A DNA stretch of 64,000 bases. Origin: Tetrahymena elliotti 4EA (Eukaryota > Ciliophora > Oligohymenophorea > Hymenostomatida > Tetrahymenidae). Under the pieces are notes generated by a model. It did no database searches, was not told the origin of the DNA, and worked only from the letters and a program-made list of their open reading frames with translations. Below are positions 48,727 through 61,700 of the stretch, one piece after another (the stretch's first letter is position 1; each line of letters starts with the position of its first letter). A program made the position numbers and the translations under genes. The stretch is taken from assembly GCA_000231825.2 (NCBI GenBank), contig JH720373.1:172285-236284 (forward strand), in the 5' to 3' direction.

Positions 48727-51700
48727 TCAAAAAATGGAGTACATCTTAATATCATTTTATTCTACTTTAGGAGTTTTATCTTCTAAATCGAAATGAACTA
48801 ATTACTCTTGTGGTGTTTAATTTTATATTCTAGATATTGGTGATATAGAGTTGTGTTTGTCAATTTATTAAATAAAATCCTAATTATCCTATTCTTAAAT
48901 AATGATTTAATCATTACCCTCTGTGTAATACTAAATAGGATAATCTTGGTTTTAATCTTTTTAGCCTTATATTTCAAGAGAGTTTATGTAGTCTTTATCA
49001 ATTTAATTTTATTCTTCTTCATTTTAAAAATGAAAGAGACACTCTTCAGTGTCAAGTCTGACTTATTTTCTTCTTATTCTCTAATCTTTGTAATATTTAA
49101 CTAGGAATTTTTGTTTGTTTCTAGTAATTTCAATACCATGGCCATGCTTTTTATCATCTAAAAAGTCTCCTTAGTAAAAAATAATGTCAGTTGAAAATGG
49201 ATATCTTAAAACACCTACTCCATTTCTTTTATCATTCTTAAACTCTCCTTCATAAATTTCTTTACCATTTTTTCTAACTTATTTACCATAATTATATTTA
49301 AGCCCCTTTTTATACTCTCCTTAAAATGATATTTTTTTGCTCTTAAAAATACCTGGTCCTTCTTTAATACCATTTCTAAAAAATCCTTCATAAACTCCTT
49401 TATTTTTCTTGTAAGTCAGCTTTCCTTTGCCATTAAATTCATTTCTATCAAACTATCCTTCAAAAACAGCTTTATTTTTTAATATGCATTTTCCTTAACC
49501 ATGCATGACATACCTATTTATTTTATTTTAGTTATTAATTTAATCTATGAGTAATCTGTAAAAATTCTTTCTAAATCAAAAAAATTTAATTTATTTTATT
49601 GTTTTTTCCCTTGATTCCTTAAAAATAATAAATTTTTCTCTAAATTTCAATTAAATGTTTAATAGAAAAATAATGATTTAATAATTTCTTCAGGGATGCT
49701 AAAAATATGGGTGCACCCATAAAACTTTGGTTGATTTTTAGGTGATTAAAGTATTTCAAATATACTATTAACCCATGTTTTAAAGGTGATAGCTAATAAA
49801 TGGGTTTTCATTCCCATATTTTGATCACTCTCCATTTCTTCTATTAATTACATTTGTTAAACATAATTCTTGCTTAATTTTTAGATAAAAGGCAGAGATA
49901 TTTTCATAAATGAAATTTAAAATATTTTTTACGTTTGTGTTTCTAAATCATAGGTAACTTCTCCTTCATAGGAAAGATAGACTGGATGACCATCAAAAAA
50001 TATTTGACCATGGGTGAGGAAATTATTTTCAAAATTTCCTCTATACAAAACTTGCTTTTTGTTAGAGTATTCACCTATTCCATTATACATTCCTTAGTGT
50101 ATATATCCTTCATAGAAATGTAAATTATTATAGTTAATCTTTGTAAAGTAAGGAACAGTTGGGTCTGGATGATATTTTACTGTTAGTGTGTTAGTCTTCT
50201 TAAATGTAAGGAAACCATCTTCAAAACGGCTGTATCTAAAATTCCCTACAAAGCAGAGACCAGAAAGCATAAAAGTTGTATTATAAGGTTACTCTTTGCA
50301 GAATATTTCATTCAAGTAATTTCCTATTGTTTTATCCTAAGTATTGAAGAGTTCTAATGGATAAAAAAACTATATGGAAAAAACAGAATGATCTAATACT
50401 ACACAAGTATCATTAAGAATATAAATGGTTTTTTATTTAGGATTTTATATTATCATAGGGATATTATCTGCTTTACATATTGTTCCTACATCATTATCAA
50501 AAAAACCTGTAACTTTGTTTCCAAATAAATCCTCATACATTTTCTTTTAGCTCCTCCAATAAGTTAAAAATTATTGAAGAAGAGCCAAATAATTTAGGCT
50601 TTTAGATTCTTCAATCCTTTTTAAAAATGCTCCTTCTAATTATTCTTGTTATAACAACTTAACATTCTTTATTTATTATAATATATCTCTTTCAAGTAAA
50701 TTCTCCACAGAGCCATTAGTTGGAGCTCCTCTTTCATCATATGATATCTATGAGTAAGGATTGCCTGAAATAGTATCAATAACTTCAATCTTGATTGATA
50801 ATATTAAATATGTTTTTATAATAAATTTGAATGAAAAAATGTTACGTGTTATGGAACACAGTTTGAAGAGAAGTATCCAAGTATAATATCATTACTTGGA
50901 TTGATTAATATTCCTTCTCCTTTTGTCACATCTTTTAAACTAAAATGGGAAATGTTAAGTTCTGGATTGTGCAGGATATAGCTATTTTTATAACTGTCTC
51001 TATAGTAAACAATGCAATCTTTATAATTCACCCATACAAATGTATTGCTTCCAGTTATAAAAATGCTTTCGTTTGTTCCATCTTTTTAGCACCTTTCTAT
51101 TTCAGATGAAATGTCCAAAACTAAATTATCTGAATATTCTAATAACTTTTCATAGTTTTCTATTCCTGCTGCTATTTTTGTATTTAATTTGAATTGTTAA
51201 AGTAAAAAACTCGAAATTTCTTCACTAGAACTTCTTATTTCAGGATCATAGACTATGCTCATTTAGATTATTTTTAAATAAATCTATTTTTTAAATTTAA
51301 TTTAAATTTAATTAACTCAAATCAAAAAATTTACATCTAAAATATCTGAAGGGATTCTAATTGTGTTGTTTTACTATTTTGTGCTATTATTATCTTGATT
51401 GTTCTTTTAGAGATATTCTTCTTTCTCTTTACTTAGAATTGTCTAAAGATAGTAAGGATTTTTTAATTTTGCAAGTTCTTAAATGTAATTATTACTATTC
51501 ACTAGATTTATTAGAGGCTTTTTAAATATTGTATGGAACAGGATACACCCTAAAGCCCAAATATCACATTTAGCTCTTTGCATTTCCATATTTCCAACAA
51601 ATACTTCAGGCGCATATTCGTTGCGGTTGATTGTTTAATTTGAATTTGATTGTTGCTTTTATTTCTAAATAATTTACTCATTTACTTCTGAGATATCTAA

Positions 51701-54700
51701 AGTAACAATATTTGATATAGAGAAATCATAGTGATATAATTAAATTAAAGTAATTATATCAGGTAAATAAATCTTTCCTCCTTTTCTATAAAGAATATTT
51801 GTTCCCCAATAATTAATCAGCCCAAATTACTCATTTAAATGCAAGGCTAGACATATCTAATAAAGTTGATATATTTCTGTAAAAGTTAAATCAGAGTTCA
51901 AGGTTACTTTTTCATCGTATGTCTCTGAAAGAACATACCAGACTTATTCACTCATGTAGAAACCATAGTATTTCAAACAAAATGAACTAGTCCTCTTAAT
52001 TAGTGGATAAAAATCATCACTAAATATCTTCTCAATATTAGGAATTTTTGTTATTTAAAATTTTTAACTAGTGTTAAATTTAAAGTAACCAAATCCATTT
52101 TATCCATTAAATACAGATTGAGATTATCCTTCCTATTCATTGTTGTTGCCCTTATTTTAGCCTGTAAAAACTAAATCTTCATTAGAAAATACAAGAATTT
52201 CATCTTGCATAAACTTTCCTTTGAGGGAAATGTTATACTGTTTGTCTAATTTCATATAAAAATATTATTGCAATAAATTGTTTTGTTGATGTTTAGTCTC
52301 AGTGAATATTTCCTTAGAATCTTTTGGGTAAGATTAATTATTAGATTCATCTTATTTGCTTTAATTATTTTATAAATTATTATCTGTTTAAATTTAATTT
52401 TAAGACTCTTCTTTTGGGTAAGGTTCATTTTCTTAAACAGAAATATATTATGAAGAAAATTAATCTTATTTTTTATCTATTCTGCTACTGCTTGGGACAA
52501 AAGATTTAGAATTAGAATTTATCTAAAAATCATTCACTGATTCTAATTAGTTTTCAGACTGTGTAGCGTATCTTTTATTAGACTAAGCAGTGATTTTAAT
52601 GTCTCCCGTTGATTACACAGATGCTTTATTGTAGGTGTAAGGTAAAGAATACTCTGATTTTTCTTCAATTTATTCTAGTTATTTCTAAACACGCATATAG
52701 TATGACCTCTAGATATCACTTTAGTCTTAAGTATTATTTAATTATTCATTAAAATGATTAACTCTATCTTAATCTTCTTACTATTTTTCTCTTGATATTT
52801 CTTCTGTTTTTTTAATGTAAAAGTACTTTAGTATATTATAATTTATCTTCTCTAAAGAGAATATCTAAGTAGCCTTCAAAATATTTTGATTTTTAACCAC
52901 CAATAATCTTAATGACTGAACATCTAATGGAGTACTTACAGCAGATAGTATTGATATTTTTAGCATGTTTTTTCTTTTAAAAAAATCATAATTGCTTATA
53001 CAATTACCAAAAGAATAGTTTTTATCTGGAGGAAAAAGAATATTGTAACCTATGTGAACTAAATCATCATAATGTTATTTAAGAGTTGAAGTTATGTATT
53101 GCATTTAAGATTTCTCTTTGAAGAGATATATTTTAGCTAGGATATTACTCTTCACTTCTCTTGTTTAAAGATGAAGCAATTGCGAATAAAACTTCTTAGA
53201 AAATAAATTAGAATCAGTCAAATCGATAGGATTTTAATTTTTCTTTCTCTTTTTAATCTTAACCAAATTTCCTTGACTTTCTTACAAAGTGTAAACCTCG
53301 GTTTTTTTTGTATACTAAGGAGGTAAACAGCTTTTTATTAATGCTTTTGCTAACCTTTTTTATTCCTTTGAGATTTATTCTGTTACTTTATCTAAATTCT
53401 TTTAAATAAAAAGCTTGCATAAATAGTCTCTCATCAATTCGTAGTAACCATACTTCAGAAGTACTTTTAAAAGAGCATAAGATTATAAAATATTCTTTTA
53501 AATAAAAACACCTCCTCTAAACAAAAGCTTTGCCAAAAGAAGGTTATCGAAAAGCTTAAATTAGCTCTATGATATATTTGATATTATTGTAAAAATACAA
53601 AGAGCCCCAAAATAATCCTTCTCTTCCTGTGTGAAGACACACTTAGATAAAAGATAAAGATCATAAGCTTCAATTCTTCCTTTAGCTATTTCTTTTAATT
53701 CTTCAAGGCTTTCTTTGAGCTTAGAATGTCTAATTTAACATTATATTGCCATAATTGCCAAATAAGGCTTTTTTTACTTCTCTTGCTCACTTGGCTACAA
53801 TAAATTCAAAATATCTTTGTACAATCCATTGTAACATAAAAGACTATAAAGTATGTGTATAGATTTCTTCTCTCCCAAAAGCAATAATAAATTATAACAT
53901 TTTAATCCCAAAATAGTATTTTGATCAACAATAATACTTTTTTCACCAAGCATCTAAATTGAATCATAATACAGCTCCTGTTATTTTTAAAATAAACTTA
54001 ATTAATAAAATTTTAAATAATATAAATATTTCATTAGAAGATATTCTTTCATTACTTTATTATTGTATTAAGTTAGTAAAAATAAATTCAAAATATTAAA
54101 AACATTAACGAACGATTTAAGTGTTTGAGCAATTATGACTTTTTATTCTGTAGGATTTGAATAACAATAAAAAAAATGAAATTTTTGAATTATTTATTTA
54201 TTAAATTAAAAATCTTAAAAGAATCCCTGTCATTATTCATTTCTAATTAAATATTTGTGTTTCTAACATTATTTCATCAAAAAAGGCAAATTATTTTAGT
54301 GATATGTTTTTAAAATGATAAAAATCTAATTCAGACTATGTAAAATGTGGTTTAGTTTCACTTGATTAGATATATTTTAGAATGATATTTAATTTAAAAC
54401 AACTTAATTATGTTTCATAAAAAATATAAAAATTCCAATATACCTTGAAAGCAAAATTAATCCATGCTTATTCTTGCTTTTTTGTGAGGATTTCATTATT
54501 CACAATAGAACTTTTAATTGCTAACCATTCTTAGTTTTTTTTAATGTCTAAGGGAGTTAATTGATAGAGCTACTCTTTTTCTTTGATTGTGAAGTCAGAG
54601 TTGAAGACTATATCGTTTTCAGAAGAATCTAATAGTGTTTACTTATTGTGAATTTTTTAATAGAATTTAACCATCTCATTATATAAAAAAATACTATGAC

Positions 54701-55553
54701 GAATGCCATTCAGTTTCATATTTTTAAGTCTTTCTATAATTTTATCTAGAACATTATTCAATTTATCTCTTGTGGCTCTATCTTCTTCCCTCTATTTTAC
54801 TACATCATTTGGCATATTGTTTTTAACATTAATCATATACTTTCTATCTGGATCATAATAATAGTGAACAAAATTAATAAGGTTTTCTCCTCCAAAATAT
54901 AAATCTTTTCTTAATAAATCTTCCATAAAATCTCCATGAGACTGTCCAAAGCAATCAAATAATCCTATTAATATTTACATACCCCCAATCTTTGGCATCA
55001 TAGGTAAATTATGAGGACAGGGATTAAAGCCAAAATTCATTATATTCTTAAGAGAGGCATAAAAGGCATCTACTAAATTTCCTTAAACAACCAAACATAA
55101 ATTGTACATCAAACATGATATTATATCATCTTCTTTTTCTATAAATTTTATCTCAGAATTCTTATCTTTTTACAAGGCCTTTACAAGCAAGCTCGCTGTA
55201 TATGACCCTTCAGCCATTAGCTATTTTAACGTTTCAATAGCTAACTTTTTTTGCTCATTATTGGAGTAAAAATAATTGTAAAAGTCATTTGTTTAGAACT
55301 GATGTATTCTGTATTATCCAGCATGATACAATTCCATTATTTTATCAGGATTTATTTCTAAGAAATCACATAAAAATAAAATTTAAGCTTTCGGTATTGA
55401 GCTATTGTTTGTGATTACCCAAAGTTGATCTATTTCTATTAATTTTAAATCACTCACTTCAAGGGTTTACTTTTCTGATAACCTCTAAGCATCAGAATCC
55501 TATCTATTTAAAGCTTTTGTGTCCAACACTGAGTTAATTTTAGATGTCTTCAT
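48727..55553 (-). CDS. pseudokinase-like protein with C-terminal MORN repeats
   Basis: Exons 55553-54444, 53977-51335, 51283-50846, 50789-49933 and 49513-48727; 1944 residues. The first 700 residues are helical and repeat-like (SEL1/TPR-like phrases such as MAEGSYTASLLVKALQ), then a Ser/Gln/Asn-rich linker. Around 985-1270 a kinase fold appears: hinge-like VWYVLSETYDE, then LHLNEQFGLINYWGTNILY where HRD-x4-N should be (Asp missing), GGKIYLPD in place of DFG, but intact NEYAPEVF, CDIWALGCILF and the final helix IVYDPEIRSSSEEI. It is therefore predicted catalytically dead or highly divergent. MORN repeats (FYEGYIHQGMYNGIGEY; VYEGFFRNGIKEGPGIF; YEGEFKNDKRNGVG) occupy about 1630-1790; they often bind membranes or form scaffolds. 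The MORN part is joined across 419-nt intron 49514-49932 in frame. The C-terminus is acidic and Gln-rich. Confidence 0.82.
53978..54443 (-). other. intron 1 of pseudokinase-MORN gene
   Basis: A 466-nt AT-rich interval with donor CTTTCAAG|GTATATTG and acceptor AACAG|GAGCTG. Both exons end in phase 0, and composition changes sharply at the borders. Without the intron the frame would break. It is not proven that the two exons belong to one transcript. Confidence 0.6.
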
Positions 55554-56714
55554 ATTTTATTAAGATGAAATCTTCATTTAAATTTCAACGCAAATTATGT
55601 ATGATAAAAAAGGTAAATGTTTGAATAATCCTATTTTTATTTTACTTAAATAACTTTATTTTAAATGAATGAAAATGTTAGTTAATTAATTAACAATTAT
55701 AAGCCAGTTTTTTGGCTGAAACAGTAAATTATAATAATATTGAATGAATGTTTCAATTAATTAATAATAGATACATTTAGTATCATATTTGAAATTATTC
55801 AAATCATTCATTATTCGTTTACAAATCTTTTTAGTCAAACATTTTTACTTCTATCAAAAATATTTTAAATTAGATTTTCAATCCATAATATCATCTTTAA
55901 TTTTTTATCCTTGAAATATTCTAAAATTAATAAACCTATTTATGCTAATTTAAGTCATTAAAATCCTCAAATTTATTATCAAAATATAAATTCAAATTTT
56001 TATTTAACTAGCTGTTTAAGTAGAAAATGAATGCTAAAGAGAAAATAATTGTTTTTCTCGTTTTTCTCAAATGAATAGATTTATTTAAAATAAACTTTTT
56101 CAAATTTAAAATAAGGTAACAAAATACAAAACTAACATTTAAAAATGTAATTTTACACTGATTGATGTTTAGGCTATTATATTTTTTATGAAATTAATTT
56201 ATTATAATTACTTAATCGTAAATTTTAAAAAAAGATTTGATTTGAAACTTTTTAAATACATAGATACTATTAATTCAAAATGAATGAATAAATTTTTAAT
56301 TTAAAAGATTTAATAATTTTAATTTTTTTTAATAAATTAATAGAAAGGAATTTATTGTCTTAAAAAATTAAATTTTTATCTTTTTATCAATATTTTAAAT
56401 ATCTTTCAATATATTTTAAAGGGAATAAATAGCTATGAATAAAGTGCACAAATTATTAAAGCAAATATTTATTGCTTAACAAAATTAGATAAGGATTGAT
56501 CTGAATTAAGTATTGTTATAAATTTCATTAAAATATAGAAAAATTAAAGATTTGAAGTCTCTTTAAGAGTTTTAAGATAATTTAATACTACATAAGCACT
56601 TAAGAAATAAAAAGATTTTAACTATTTTAATATAAATTGGTGCAATGCTTATTAATAAATTTACTTTTAGAAATAAATTTATATTTTTGATAAAATATTG
56701 AAATAAAAAGATGG
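55554..56714. other. intergenic, no gene supported
   Basis: AT-rich stretch between two minus-strand genes, holding the promoter of the pseudokinase-MORN gene and the 3' flank of the STPGR gene. No coding or RNA gene is seen. Confidence 0.5.
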
Positions 56715-57992
56715 TCAGTAATTAACAAATATTTGTTCATCATACTTAATATAATCATGAGGAAATATAAAATGTTATTATAAATTTTATAGGGTAGGTT
56801 GAGGATTTTGTTGTTAATGTAGTGTATGCACACCATTTTCTAGGTATTTTTGTTACATAATTTAGTAATATTTTTTAGGAGAATTTTAGTGGTTTCCTTT
56901 TGCACTATTTTATGGTGACTCTCTTTCACTTTAAGGCTGTGGTGTTGATGAAATTAAGGAATTTTATTTGAGTGATTACATATAGGTATTAAATTCTTAT
57001 CTATGTGATTCTGTTGGGGAATATAGTTGCTTTGGAGGTTGCAGCGGTCTCAATAAAACTTTTTGTTTCTTTTCATATTCAGAGGGATTTTTTAATTTGT
57101 ATAATTTATTGGTCTCATTTTTTTTTGGTTTTTGATCAAAATTTCCTGTAATTTCATAATGACCAGGCCCTGGATTATCATTTTATACATCATCATAATT
57201 ATTTTCATTAACAAATTTATCTTCTTCCAGATATCTAGGAGATAATTTTTTAGGGCTTCTTGAGAAGCTTCTTCCCTTATAATTTTGTTATGTATTTGGT
57301 ATAGAAATCAAACTAAAATCTTATTTTGCAAACATTCTATTTATATCAATATCACAGAGTGTGTTCCCTCTTTATCTAGATTTGCCAAATTTAGGATCTA
57401 CAAATTCTAAGGAAGGACAATCATTACCATGAGAATTCTATTATGGTAATTTAGGAGTTTGGGCATTTAAAAAGGATTCATCTCTTTTTGACTGAGCAAA
57501 CTTAAAAGAAATACCCTTTTTTTGCAGATAATTATCATTTTAATATTTACCTGGTCCTGGGCTTAAGTTCTATTCTTCAGCTATAGACTTACGCCTATTT
57601 AGCATTTTTTTATTTATAAATTCAGTAGCTAAGTATTTATTAAGAGTTTCGTTAGTGTTCAAAATAGAAGGTTCGGTATATATTTTAGCAGTAGGAGCCT
57701 TAGGTTTAACTAATTCATATTTAATACTATAATATCCAGGCCCAGGAAGAGGTTAATTCATAATCTAAGCTGCAGCATAATCAATAGGAGTGGTAGTCTC
57801 TGTCCGTATTCGTTCAGATCTCTTTTTACTTTAGTCTCTTTTTTCTACGCTTTTATTCTTTTTTTGTTTTGCAGGTGTGTTTTGTCTTTCATTATTTTAA
57901 AGAAAAAATTAAGGAGACTATTAAACTCTAGATGAAAACTGTTAAGAATTATCATCAAAAATAATCCTTTTATTATGAATATATGGTAACAT
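56715..57992 (-). CDS. STPGR (Pro-Gly-Pro) repeat protein
   Basis: Single exon, 425 residues, start 57992, TGA at 56715-56717. Three spaced PGPG-aromatic motifs are visible: PLPGPGYYSI, LSPGPGKYQN and NPGPGHYEI, the hallmark of sperm-tail PG-rich (SHIPPO/STPGR) repeats; members bind or line microtubules, often in cilia. The flanking sequence is basic and Ser/Gln-rich (KKNKSVEKRDQSKKRSER; SRSPKKLSPRY). The last 100 residues are Gln/Asn/Pro-rich. There are no membrane spans or signal peptide. In a ciliated cell an axonemal or cortical microtubule role is likely (inference). Confidence 0.85.
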
Positions 57993-58756
57993 TATCAAAA
58001 TCAAAATATTTAATATTTTTCATTTAGTAATTAATTATTATATTTCTCTTCTCTACAAAATCCAAAATATATCTCAAATTCATTATAAACCATTCCTATT
58101 TCTTCATAAATCTATCAAATTTTTCTACTTGTCTTTCTTATTTATGCTAAAAATCTTCAATAACCAATCTTTTTTTATTACACTTCCTCATTTCATTTAA
58201 TATAAAATTAAAATTCTTCAATTATTGGACATTGTAAATTACTTGTAAAAAGAAAACTTTAAATTGAGAGAATCCTTAAGATAATTGCATGAAAAGATTG
58301 ATTAAATGATAAGAGATCATGAAAGTATATAATTAGTTTTTACAGAATTAGAGACCGATTTCAAAAATTTATGAAACTATTATAAAATTTATAAAAAAAG
58401 ATAAAAAAATTTTAAAATTTTTAGATTGAAAAAAGAGCTTGTTCTAGCTTTTTCTAAAAAATTTAAGCTGCTGTTTCTTTAAAAAAAAAAAATTGTTTTT
58501 TTATAAAAATAATTTGAGATATCTAATTATTTTTCAATAAATTAAATAGCTGGCTCAGAAAAATATAAATCAATATCAGTAGTGTAATGGAATTAAATAC
58601 TGTAAGTAAAAAGTAGAATAACAAAATTGATGATAAAAATTATTTAAAATGAAATAAATAAATTTTTATAACTATTTTAAAGGAAAAATTATTTATTATT
58701 TATATATTTTTAGACGCAGTAGTAAGAAGTCTATCTTATATCAAAGAAAATTTTCC
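57993..58756. other. intergenic, no gene supported
   Basis: AT-rich spacer with long A and T runs, containing the promoter of the STPGR gene and the 3' flank of the coiled-coil gene. Confidence 0.5.
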
Positions 58757-61700
58757 TCACTTTTATGTTTGGGACATGATAAATTTATTAACAAATATTT
58801 ATTGCTTTCTATTGAGTTGATTAATTCTTGAGAATTCTTATTAAATTTGTTGTGCCTGATTGGAATTAGCAACCTCTAATGATAATAAATTAATTGATTT
58901 TGAAATAATCTCTCTCCATTTAATTAGGTCTATGCTGCTTCTTAAATTTTTGATTATTTTACAATCTTATATAATCTCAAAGACTCCTAATTTTTTATCT
59001 AGTCTTATTTGGTCTACTATTTCTTTTTCTCTATAATACACCTATCTAATGCATTCAATAAAATGGCCATCAAGAAGGATCTCAACAGCTTATTTATGTT
59101 CCTCAAGGGTTTATTTTAAACTAATGCTTTTATTAGAGTTAAATATATAATCAAACAGATATTCTTCTTAGAAAGTATGCCCAATCGAGTCATTATTTAA
59201 AAAAGGTAAGATCTTAACATATGATTTTAAAAATGAATACATTTACTTAATACTCTCTGTTAAATTTTAATCTATGTTTAAAATATTCATTAGCATACTT
59301 TAGTTTTTATCTGCCTAAATTAAAATCTATCTTTTAAGATCATCACCAATAAAATAACTTTTTTGTATAAGTTCTCTTCTCTCTAAATTAAATGTTACAG
59401 TTTTAACATATTTTGATAATATTCTTACAAGCTATTCTAAATCATTTTAATTTTATCTTAAGCTTAGAGTATTCTTATACTTTTCCTCAATAACTCTCCT
59501 TATTTCAAAGCTTTGTCTAACATGCTGATTAAATAGCTTACCAATACTTAACAATTACTCAATAGCTCTATAGTCATACAGAATACTATCCTTAAGAACA
59601 ATCTAAAGCAATAAATCCAACTTAATATTTGCTATGATATTTTGTTAATTAAATAACAAACTTAAACTTTATTATTAAAGCAATGATTCAGTCAATCTAC
59701 TTCTTAATAATTTTAATTGAATTCCTATATCATCATTCTCATTTCCCTGTTAATAGCTAATTATATTTTTATAATTTAATTTAAATTCTTAAAAGAAAAA
59801 AATATTTTACCAAATCAAATCATCCATATCAAAAAGGTAAGAAATCTAAGTAAATGCATTCTAATAATTTTTATCTAGCCAATTAATCAAATAGTTAGCT
59901 GAATATTAATTTAATTCTTTTCTTTCTAAAGAAACAGCATATCTTACAAGGCATTCTGTATAAGACTTGATATTTACTTTTAGATATTCTTACACTTCAG
60001 GGGTTAAGTTAGCTTCTTATATCATAAAATCAAGTTCTTCAAGATTTTCTTAAATAATATCATATAATTTTTGATCTATATATTGCTGTTAGTAGTTTTC
60101 ATAATTTTTTCTTAGATGAATTACTTTTGAAGTTATTTCATCTCCACTTTTAACCCAATAAGAAAATATATTCTAAACTTAGATAAGAACCTACTCCATT
60201 GCAACGAGTTTTTTAAGTAAAATTTATTCAACCTTATTCGGATAATTAGGTTTGTTATATTCTTGTCTCAAATCTAAATTTATTGAAATAATATTTTATT
60301 TTTATTTTCAAAAAATAAAAAAACATTGTAAATTCTTATAAATTAATTAACACCCACACCTTTTTCAATTTGGAATTTGTGTGAAAAATTTAAAAAAAAA
60401 AAGATTGGTTGATATTATAAATGGGTGTTAATTAATATGAGCATACAGTATCTGAAAATTATGAAATCATTAACTATTAAATTTTACTTTCAAGATTATT
60501 GCATGACTTAAAGATTGATGAAAGACAATTATTTATATTTGAAGAAAGCTTGCTTTTTTCTTGATCAACTTAAAAGTTTAAATTAGATAAATTGGTTGCT
60601 GAGACAGTTTGTGAGGATTCAAGAATTGTTGTTATAAGATGTATATTTGTCTTACAGTAATCTATAGCAGAAAGTAATTGATAAAGGTCTTGTGAGTTTT
60701 AAGTAATTGTTTAAGGGTCGAAAGGAGAATAAGATGCTTATCGAGAATTCTAAAAGAACATAAGCAATTAATTTAATAGTTTTTAGTATTATTATAACTT
60801 TAGATTGATCTGTAATATGCTCATAAATTATTTTTAATTTTCTTCTTATTAAAACGAAAGGGCATAGTTTTATTTTTAAAAATTGATAATTTCCTTAGCT
60901 TTCTCTAAAGTTTATTGAATTTCTTATCTTTTCATTCTGAATTCTCTTGTTTCATTTTCATATTTTATCAAAGGGAAAATTTTTTATTGTTCTGATTTAA
61001 TTTCTGATATTTGTTATGACAATTACTCATTCATTTATTGAATAATTGGATTTATGAGGTTGAACTCACATTATTAAGATAGATTCTGAAGTTTATTTTA
61101 GAGCTCAAGAAGCAAAGAGAGTTAATTTTGAGTTTTTTGCAACATAGCCTTACTTTATTCAGATGATTGTAAAGAATGCAGTGAGAGTAATAATTATTTT
61201 CCATTATTTATAATATTCTGGCAGTACAATTCATCATTGGATAACTATCCTTAAGCTATATAATTAATAAGTTTATCAACTTCATCAATAGTTTTTATGA
61301 AAACATCGTTTATAGTACTAACTAATTTAGATATTTATTTAGTTCTTAAATAGACAAAGAACATACTATTTTAAGATGAATGAGTCTGCTTTGCTTATTT
61401 TTTAATTTTCTTAAATTATTCTCTTACTTCTAATGATTCTTTTTATGCTTGTTACATATAGCCTGTAACTTGCTATGTTCTATTGGATCTGTAATTCAAA
61501 TATTATTGCAAACAATTTCTTATGTTCTTTATCTTACTGTCTAACTCTGGAATTTTTTCATTTCTATAGAATAAGATTTGTTAAACATAATTAAAGCTCT
61601 CTTAATAGCTTGAAAGTAGAATTTCATTGAATTCAATATTCTCTTCAATTTCTTCAATTAAAGCTTTTAATGTAACTAAAAAATCTTCAATAAGCATGCT

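Noticed and set aside
48853..49104. Hydrophobic plus ORF resembling a membrane protein
   Set aside because: Antisense to the acidic, Gln-rich C-terminus of the pseudokinase-MORN gene.
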